Below, in pieces: positions 14,161-18,948 of a DNA stretch of 18,948 nt (the stretch's first letter is position 1; each line of letters starts with the position of its first letter). Both the position numbers and the translations under genes were made by a program. The notes under the pieces are model-generated. The model was not told where the DNA came from, ran no database searches, and worked only from the letters and a program-made list of their open reading frames with translations. Source of the stretch: Parachlamydiales bacterium (GTDB lineage: Bacteria > Chlamydiota > Chlamydiia > Chlamydiales > SM23-39); assembly GCA_003151315.1 (NCBI GenBank), contig PLXF01000125.1, positions 11,156 through 30,103 on the forward strand. The letters are read 5' to 3'.

Positions 14161-14688
14161 ATGAAAGAGCAAAAAAGACGGGCAGGAGCTCCTGCTGGGA
14201 ATCAAAATGGAGTAGGTCACGGCAGGCCACCAAATTGCGGCTATGCCAATGATGAGTTGTTGGTTCTTGGCGACGAATTATTGCTGTGGATGCAGCAAAT
14301 TGATGAGAATGGGACAGAGGTTGTGCATTTATCCGAATGGTATTCGGCCAGTAAACACATTCCTCGTTCTCAGTGGAAATCCATCATTCAAAGGGATTGC
14401 TTTTTGCCCTATTACGAGAAGGCATTGAATTGGCTAGGCGTGAAGCTCTTAAAGAACAAGAATCTTCCGGTGGCATATGGAAGCCGGTTTCTGGGGATAT
14501 ATTTCAGCGAGATACGCGAGTATGAGCGGGCAGTTATGAAAGAGAAAATAGACTACGAATTAGCGCAAAAGATATCGTATGAGTCCCAATTATCAGAGCC
14601 TGATAGATTTTTTAAAGAGCTCAGGCAAGGCATTCAAGAGATGTCCGTACAAAGAGTCGTTAAGGAACAGCAGGCATCTGGGGATTAG
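14161..14688 (+). CDS. Terminase-small-subunit-like DNA-binding protein (tentative)
   Basis: The 175-aa protein begins with a basic segment, RRAGAPAGNQNGVGHGRPPN (6-25), the GxPxGNxN...HGRP motif often seen at the N-terminus of phage small terminase and related packaging proteins. The middle contains helix-rich regions (for example HLSEWYSASKHIPRSQWKSI, about 56-75, possibly a HTH) and the C-terminus is a charged, possibly coiled-coil helix. Good AGGGAA spacing supports the ATG. If it is a small terminase, it could redirect packaging of a helper phage, as in PICIs. It could also be a regulator sharing only the N-terminal motif. No large terminase is present. Confidence 0.5.
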   Translation: MKEQKRRAGAPAGNQNGVGHGRPPNCGYANDELLVLGDELLLWMQQIDENGTEVVHLSEWYSASKHIPRSQWKSIIQRDCFLPYYEKALNWLGVKLLKNKNLPVAYGSRFLGIYFSEIREYERAVMKEKIDYELAQKISYESQLSEPDRFFKELRQGIQEMSVQRVVKEQQASGD

Positions 14689-14708
14689 TTTGTTTCTCAC
14701 AAATCTGA

Positions 14709-14737
14709 TTGTCCTTTCAAGGTAAAATCTTTATAGT
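14709..14737 (+). promoter_or_regulatory. Sigma70-type promoter of the AlbA_2 cargo gene
   Basis: TTGTCC (14709-14714), a 17-nt spacer and TATAGT (14732-14737) precede the cargo gene by about 35-45 bp. Its own promoter suggests the cargo is expressed independently of the replication operon, as is usual for accessory genes. Confidence 0.5.
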
Positions 14738-14769
14738 AGCTTCCGTAGAGGTCGGAACAATCCGAAAAT

Positions 14770-16452
14770 TTGACTGAAAGCATGTATTCACAAGAACAGC
14801 TCGTTGAAAAGCTCAAACTGTACCGTCAGATGCCTTCGGAAACGGAGTGGCTGGAGTTTAAAGAGGCAAAAAACAGTTTCGATTTCAATACCCTTGGAGA
14901 ATATTTTTCGGCCATTAGCAACGAAGCAAATCTTAAGGGCCAGCATTCTGGTTGGATCATTTTTGGGATCAGAGACAAGCCTCCTCGAGAGATAGTTGGA
15001 ACGCAGTACAGAGTGGATCCTTCCAGTTTGAACAATCTCAAGCACGAGATTGCCAAGCAAACGAATGGACTGACTTTTCAAGAGATTCACGAATTGAACC
15101 TTCCTGAAGGCCGAGTTTTAATGTACCAAATCCCTCCAGCTCCTGCGGGGATGCCTACAAGTTGGAAGGGGCATTATTACGGGAGAGATGGTGAGTCGCT
15201 CAGCTCACTTTCCATACAAGAAATGGAAACAATCCGGCATCAAATCGAGGCTTTGGATTGGAGTGCGCAAATTTGTCATGAGGCAACGATTGATGATTTA
15301 GATGGCGAGGCCTTAAATATTGCTAGAGCAAAATTTCATCAGAAACACATGGGGACTCGATTCGGCAAAGATACAGATAAATGGGACACCATGACCTTTC
15401 TCGACAAGGCGAAATTAACGCGAAATGGCAAGCTCACACGAACAACGATACTGCTCTTGGGCAAGCCCGAGGCTGCCCATTATTTGAATCCTCATCCTGC
15501 TCAAATAAGTTGGAAATTAGAAGCGGAAGAACAGGCATATGCTCATTTTGGCCCACCATTTCTCCGTAGCGTTGAAGAGGTTTTCAAGCATATTCGCAAT
15601 ATAAAGTTCCGATTTCAACCTCACAACCAGTTAATCCCCATCGAGCTGAGCAAGTACGACCCCAAAATTGTCTTGGAAGCTCTCAATAACTGCATCGCGC
15701 ATCAGGATTATGCTCAATACGCTCGTGTCATTGTGACGGAAAAAATTGACCGACTGATCTTGCAGAATATTGGCGGATTTTATGATGGGACTGTCGATGA
15801 TTATGTTTTACGAGAGCGTACTCCAGAACGATACATTAATTCCTTCCTTGTTCAGGCCATGGTTAACCTAGATATGATTGACACCATGGGGATGGGTGTT
15901 AGACGTATGTTTTTAGAACAGCGCAAGCGATATTTTCCTCTTCCCGAATACGATTTGGCGGATTCCAATCATGTACAGCTCATCATTTATGGCAAACTGA
16001 TCGATGAAAACTACAGTCGCATACTGATCGAAAATCAGGACTTGTCTATTGCTGAGGTTATGGCTTTAGATAGCGTTCAGAAGAAACGGGAGATTTCTAA
16101 AAAAATGATAGAAATGCTCAAGAAGAAAAAGCTCGTTGAGGGGCGTTATCCGAATGTATTTGTATCAGCCTCTGTTGCCCAAGCTACCAACAAACGTGCT
16201 CAATACATCAAAAACCGCGCATTTGATGCCGACCATTATGAGCAACTCATCCTCAAATTTATAGGAAGATACGGGTCTGCAACTAGGTCAGAAATTGACA
16301 CTCTAATTGTGGATAAACTGCCGGAGATTTTGGATCTCACTCAAAAGAAAAACAAAATTGGCAATTTGATTTCGAAAATGAGAAGAGCTGGATTGATACA
16401 GAATGAAGGATCTCAGAAAACCCCTAGATGGGTTTCTCAGGCAATGCAATAA
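14770..16452 (+). CDS. AlbA_2 (Schlafen-like) / RecG-like ATP-binding regulator, element cargo
   Basis: The 560-aa protein starts with an AlbA_2/Schlafen-type domain (about 20-160: ETEWLEFKEAKN and AISNEANLKGQHSGWIIFGI), related to nucleic-acid-binding or RNase domains. A GHKL-type ATP-binding-like C-terminal half follows (COG2865 type, about 290-385: VLEALNNCIAHQDY, NIGGFYDG, DTMGMGVRRMF). A winged helix closes it (about 490-555: RYGSATRSEIDTLI, ISKMRRAGLIQNEG). Such proteins are often called RecG-like regulators; several AlbA_2 proteins occur in phage-defence islands. The start may be TTG 14770 or ATG 14782; the ribosome binding site is weak for both. The enzymatic role is unknown. Confidence 0.8.
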   Translation: MTESMYSQEQLVEKLKLYRQMPSETEWLEFKEAKNSFDFNTLGEYFSAISNEANLKGQHSGWIIFGIRDKPPREIVGTQYRVDPSSLNNLKHEIAKQTNGLTFQEIHELNLPEGRVLMYQIPPAPAGMPTSWKGHYYGRDGESLSSLSIQEMETIRHQIEALDWSAQICHEATIDDLDGEALNIARAKFHQKHMGTRFGKDTDKWDTMTFLDKAKLTRNGKLTRTTILLLGKPEAAHYLNPHPAQISWKLEAEEQAYAHFGPPFLRSVEEVFKHIRNIKFRFQPHNQLIPIELSKYDPKIVLEALNNCIAHQDYAQYARVIVTEKIDRLILQNIGGFYDGTVDDYVLRERTPERYINSFLVQAMVNLDMIDTMGMGVRRMFLEQRKRYFPLPEYDLADSNHVQLIIYGKLIDENYSRILIENQDLSIAEVMALDSVQKKREISKKMIEMLKKKKLVEGRYPNVFVSASVAQATNKRAQYIKNRAFDADHYEQLILKFIGRYGSATRSEIDTLIVDKLPEILDLTQKKNKIGNLISKMRRAGLIQNEGSQKTPRWVSQAMQ

Positions 16453-16463
16453 ATTTGCCGCGA

Positions 16464-16507
16464 TTACGAGTAATTTACGAGTAAAGTTACGAGTAACTTA
16501 CGAATAA
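16464..16507. repeat. Four TTACGAGTAA repeats at 11-12 bp spacing near attR
   Basis: Copies start at 16464, 16475, 16487 and 16498; the first three are identical and the fourth reads TTACGAATAA. Each is partly palindromic (TTAC...GTAA). The 11-12 bp spacing places them on one face of the helix, suggesting cooperative binding of a protein such as the integrase arm domain, Xis/AlpA or the replication initiator. They lie 86-129 bp inside attR. Confidence 0.75.
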
Positions 16508-16592
16508 ACGATGTAATATGTGCTTAAAATGAACGACTTAAGGCGACTCGCGGGACTTGTCTAAACGAAAAACTGTGGGGCGCGGTCTGCAT

Positions 16593-16635
16593 ATTCATAA
16601 TGCGAAGGTCGTCGGTTCGATTCTGGCTTCAGACA
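16593..16635 (+). repeat. attR direct repeat (tRNA-Thr 3' fragment)
   Basis: The 43-bp segment matches 10438-10480 with three changes (anticodon position G to A, T-stem A to G, acceptor G to A). No 5' tRNA half precedes it, so it is not a functional tRNA. It marks the distal junction of the integrated element. Confidence 0.85.
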
Positions 16636-16649
16636 TCTTTATTTTCAGG

Positions 16650-16730
16650 TATACCTCTCGTGACTCAAAAATTGGCTTCAGGGCACTTTGACGCAGCCTA
16701 GAAGCCAATTTTTGAGTCGCGAAAGGTATA
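16650..16730. repeat. 81-bp palindrome with TATACC ends (subfamily 2)
   Basis: Arms of 30 bp (16650-16679 and 16701-16730) match with two mismatches around a 21-nt loop; the left arm begins TATACCTCTCGTGACTCAAA. The TATACC end and a TCA-rich arm recall the larger elements at 1301 and 7529, and a solo end of this version lies at 4674. It lies 15 bp outside attR, in chromosomal DNA upstream of the secretion locus. Confidence 0.8.
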
Positions 16731-16756
16731 TTAAAGAGAAAAAATAAAATTGATGT

Positions 16757-18457
16757 ATGCTCACTTTGGAATGTGAGATGCGTGTGCGAACAGTCTTTCT
16801 GATTTGCTTTCTCCTCCCTGCGTGGCTGATGGCTATTCCTCCGCCTGCGCCGTCTGCGGGTGTGGTCGAACGGGAAATTCAACAGGAATATGAGGCTAAA
16901 CCTCTGCCGCTTGAGAAGGACATTCCAACTGTGGATGTCGATATCCCTGAAGAAAAGCTCTCTTTGCCATCTGGACAATCGGTACTGATTCAGGAGGTGA
17001 AGATCGAGGGAAATAAGGCAGTTCAAGAAAAAGAAATTCAAGAGTGGATCAAAGATGAGGTGGGGAAAGAACTCTCGATCGAGGAGATCTACGCCCTTTG
17101 CAAAACGATCGATGCGCACTATGCGCAAAAAGGCTACTTCCTTGCACGGTGCTATCCGCCGCCCCAAGACATCTACGATGATACGCTCGTTATTCAGGTC
17201 ATGGAGGGGCGGATCGGCACAATCAGAGTTGAGGGCAATAAGCATTACAAAAGCGAGTTTATCAAAGGCTATTTTGATCGATTTTGCCAGCGTCCACTTT
17301 GTTATGACCAATTTCTAGAAGCGCTTTTGCTGTTAAATGAAAATACCGATTTGTCGGCCGGCGTTTTGTTCGAAAAGGGCAAAGAGGTGGGCACGGCCGA
17401 TTTGATCGTGCGGGTCGACGATAAGCGGCCGATCCATTTCTACTTGAACGAAAACAATTATGGGCGCGATTTGACGACCAATTCGCAGCTCGGCGGTAGA
17501 TTGGATTGGGGCAATTGCATCCTGCAGGGAGATACCTTCTCCTTGGCTGAGGTAGTTGGATTCCCTCTGAAGGCTCTCTATTTCACCGATGTGATTTATT
17601 CCGTGCCGCTAAATAAGCGAGGCACTTCGATGGACTTCGCATTTCTGTTCTCCAAATTCCACGTGGAGGAGTTGACCTCCTTGCGCTTGCGAGGGCAGTC
17701 GTTGATCGCTACGGTGAAGGCAGATCAGGCGCTGAAACGGACAAAAACATTGGGGATCGACGTGTTCGGTTGGTTCGACTACAAACAGATCCAAAACTTC
17801 GTATTGGGACAGAGGACGTCGTACGACCAGTTGCGAGTGGTAACGGGAGGCGGACTTTTCGATCACTACAACTCGTCGCAAGGAAGAGATTATCTCAATG
17901 TCCGATTTGCATTTGGAATTCCCGACTTCTTGGGCGGGTTGAGCGCCGTCGATAGCCAATCTTCAAGGATAGGTGGCGGAGGGAGATTCGTGCAGCTCAA
18001 CGCCGACTACGATCGGCTTCAAAAAATCTACAAAGAGTGGTTTTTATATTTCCACGCCTCGGGACAGTGGAGCCCGAACAAGTTGACTTTGCCGCAGCAA
18101 ATCTATATCGGCGGCTCCAATACGGTCAGAGGCTATCCTCTGGCGGTGGCCTTGGGCGATAGCGGCTACTACGTCAATTTGGAAACGAGATTTCCCTTGC
18201 CGCTATTTATGGATAAGCGCTTCCTTTGGACGAAGAAAAAATGGAGAGAGGTTCTTCAATTGGTCGCATTTCTAGTTTCGGGGGGCATTTTCTTCAATGA
18301 AGGATCCAACACGTTCATTTCGGGCGCCGGCTGCGGTCTTCGGTTCATAGGGCCTTGGTCGCTCTCAGTCAGTTTCGACATGGGCTTTCCTCTGAATCGA
18401 TCCGACCTATCCAGCGGAGCCTTTAATTACTTAAAAATCACCGCTCAACCTTTTTAG
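16757..18457 (+). CDS. Two-partner secretion transporter TpsB (FhaC/ShlB family)
   Basis: A 566-aa outer-membrane protein that would export the partner exoprotein encoded next. Start choice: the ATG at 16781 (residue 9) gives a clean signal peptide (MRVRTVFLICFLLPAWLMA), so the first eight residues are probably not translated. A Pro-rich linker is followed by POTRA 1 (about 76-150: VKIEGNKAVQEKEI) and POTRA 2 (about 152-222: IRVEGNKHYKSEFI), then a 16-strand-type barrel. The L6 loop signature VRGY is at 457-460, with LGDSGYYVNLE after it, and the protein ends in Phe as expected for BamA-assembled barrels. Translation initiation lacks a strong Shine-Dalgarno. The exoprotein gene begins 78 bp downstream. 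Confidence 0.9.
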   Translation: MLTLECEMRVRTVFLICFLLPAWLMAIPPPAPSAGVVEREIQQEYEAKPLPLEKDIPTVDVDIPEEKLSLPSGQSVLIQEVKIEGNKAVQEKEIQEWIKDEVGKELSIEEIYALCKTIDAHYAQKGYFLARCYPPPQDIYDDTLVIQVMEGRIGTIRVEGNKHYKSEFIKGYFDRFCQRPLCYDQFLEALLLLNENTDLSAGVLFEKGKEVGTADLIVRVDDKRPIHFYLNENNYGRDLTTNSQLGGRLDWGNCILQGDTFSLAEVVGFPLKALYFTDVIYSVPLNKRGTSMDFAFLFSKFHVEELTSLRLRGQSLIATVKADQALKRTKTLGIDVFGWFDYKQIQNFVLGQRTSYDQLRVVTGGGLFDHYNSSQGRDYLNVRFAFGIPDFLGGLSAVDSQSSRIGGGGRFVQLNADYDRLQKIYKEWFLYFHASGQWSPNKLTLPQQIYIGGSNTVRGYPLAVALGDSGYYVNLETRFPLPLFMDKRFLWTKKKWREVLQLVAFLVSGGIFFNEGSNTFISGAGCGLRFIGPWSLSVSFDMGFPLNRSDLSSGAFNYLKITAQPF

Positions 18458-18535
18458 TTCTGTCCATTTCTCGACTGTGATAGACACCTCATTGAGAGCA
18501 ATATGTCCATGGTCATAGAAAGCAGTTTTTCATAA

Positions 18536-18948
18536 ATGGCTAATTATAAATTAGTTGTGTCATTTATGATCGTTTGTGTTTATCTGAACGCGCTTCCTTC
18601 TGGAGAGGAGGTGAGAGCGGGAGAGGCTACCTTCAGTTCCGATGGAACGTGTCTGACAATCGGGACTTCCGACAAAGCAATCATTGAGTATCAGCAATTT
18701 AATATCGGAAAGGGAGAATCGGTTCGGTTCGTGCAGCCGTCGAAGGATTCCTGTGTTTTGAATCGGGTGACGGGGGGCCAAGGGAGCGAGATTCTGGGGC
18801 TCTTGGGCGGCAATGGGCGGATTTTTCTGGTGAATCCCGAAGGAATTTATTTTGGTCCCGATGCAGTGGTCAATGCGGGTTCGTTTTTGGCGACTTCTTT
18901 ATCCATTCGCGATGAGGATTTTTTGAATGGCAGATGGGAGTTTGTCAA
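18536..18948 (+). CDS. Two-partner secretion exoprotein TpsA (haemagglutinin-type), 3'-truncated by window
   Basis: The reading frame runs from ATG 18536 (directly after a stop codon) off the right edge, with 137 complete codons visible. A signal peptide-like N-terminus (MANYKLVVSFMIVCVYLNAL) is followed by the TPS domain recognised by FhaC-type transporters: YQQFNIGKGESVRFVQPS, VLNRVTGG, ILGLLGGNGRIFLVNPEGIY and FGPDAVVNAGSFLATSLSI, the classical filamentous-haemagglutinin beta-helix cap. The passenger domain lies outside the window, so its function (adhesin, toxin or other) cannot be read. It is probably co-transcribed with the transporter gene. No good ribosome binding site is visible. Confidence 0.88.
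   Translation, partial: MANYKLVVSFMIVCVYLNALPSGEEVRAGEATFSSDGTCLTIGTSDKAIIEYQQFNIGKGESVRFVQPSKDSCVLNRVTGGQGSEILGLLGGNGRIFLVNPEGIYFGPDAVVNAGSFLATSLSIRDEDFLNGRWEFV

Larger units (their letters stand above)
10438..16635 (+). mobile_element. tRNA-Thr integrated satellite-like element (about 6.2 kb)
   Basis: The element is bounded by the tRNA-derived direct repeats and contains seven same-strand genes: tyrosine integrase, unknown 216-aa protein, AlpA/Xis-like protein, replication initiator, DnaC-like loader, terminase-small-like protein and an AlbA_2/GHKL-like cargo gene. There are no capsid, tail, lysis, conjugation or large-terminase genes, so it cannot be a complete phage or ICE. The set integrase + excision factor + replication module + TerS-like gene + cargo resembles phage-inducible chromosomal islands. 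It could instead be a defective prophage remnant, but all reading frames look intact and tightly spaced. Confidence 0.8.
16453..16756. other. Intergenic region containing iteron-like repeats, attR and a palindrome
   Basis: There is no gene in this 304-bp gap. In order it holds four TTACGAGTAA-type repeats (16464-16507), the attR repeat (16593-16635) and an 81-bp palindrome (16650-16730). The left 180 bp belong to the element and the right 120 bp to the chromosome. Confidence 0.75.

Noticed and set aside
16464..16507. CRISPR array
   Set aside because: Units are only 10 bp with 1-2 bp between them, far below repeat-spacer dimensions.
16593..16635. A second tRNA, tRNA-Met (anticodon CAT)
   Set aside because: The 3' half of a tRNA with a CAT loop is visible, but no 5' acceptor or D arm precedes it; it is the attR copy of the tRNA-Thr end.
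16595..17311. 238-codon ORF on - strand
   Set aside because: Antisense to the TpsB gene and running across attR and the palindrome; no domain character.

Overview
The window looks like chromosomal DNA of a Gram-negative bacterium. Its gene content (cNMP-gated CPBP membrane proteins, a CHASE2 cyclase, a sodium/solute symporter, a CDP-ribitol-type fusion enzyme, an FhaC/FHA pair) and moderate GC best fit an environmental chlamydia (Waddlia/Criblamydia/Parachlamydia type). That placement rests on recognition only; no marker gene or database search supports it.

Left part (1-5900): a cyclic-nucleotide signalling neighbourhood. A CHASE2/class III adenylate cyclase (1813-4020, -) lies near a protein that joins a cyclic-nucleotide-binding domain to a CPBP membrane domain (4688-5854, -). 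The tail of a CPBP paralogue runs in from the left edge (3-518, +). In both CPBP proteins the usual EExxxR motif reads QExxxR. Between them are an ORFan (572-1240, -), a repeat-rich gap (1241-1812) and a small membrane protein (4163-4579, +).

Middle (5900-10400): a sodium/solute symporter (6175-7524, +) is preceded by a promoter, a short His-rich leader ORF and a terminator-like hairpin, which together look like an attenuator. On the other strand are a secreted GH130-like five-bladed propeller protein (7754-8791) and a TarI-type cytidylyltransferase/SDR fusion of Bcs1 type (8998-10329), suggesting ribitol-containing glycan chemistry.

Right-middle (10408-16635): a compact integrative element of about 6.2 kb sits in the 3' part of a tRNA-Thr(CGU) gene and is bounded by a 43-bp direct repeat of the tRNA end (40/43 identical). 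All its genes point the same way: tyrosine integrase, unknown 216-aa protein, AlpA/Xis-like protein, phage-type replication initiator, DnaC-like helicase loader, a protein with a terminase-small-like N-terminal motif, and an AlbA_2 (Schlafen)/GHKL-like ATPase protein as cargo. Four TTACGAGTAA repeats at helical-turn spacing lie just inside attR. The layout resembles a phage satellite (PICI-like) and is the strongest candidate for an undescribed system.

Right edge (16757-18948): a two-partner secretion locus, with an FhaC/ShlB-type transporter (TpsB) followed by the start of a haemagglutinin-type TpsA exoprotein cut by the window end.

A dispersed family of long palindromic repeats with TATACC ends occurs just downstream of several genes (around 533, 1301-1469, 1716, 4674, 7529-7706 and 16650-16730).
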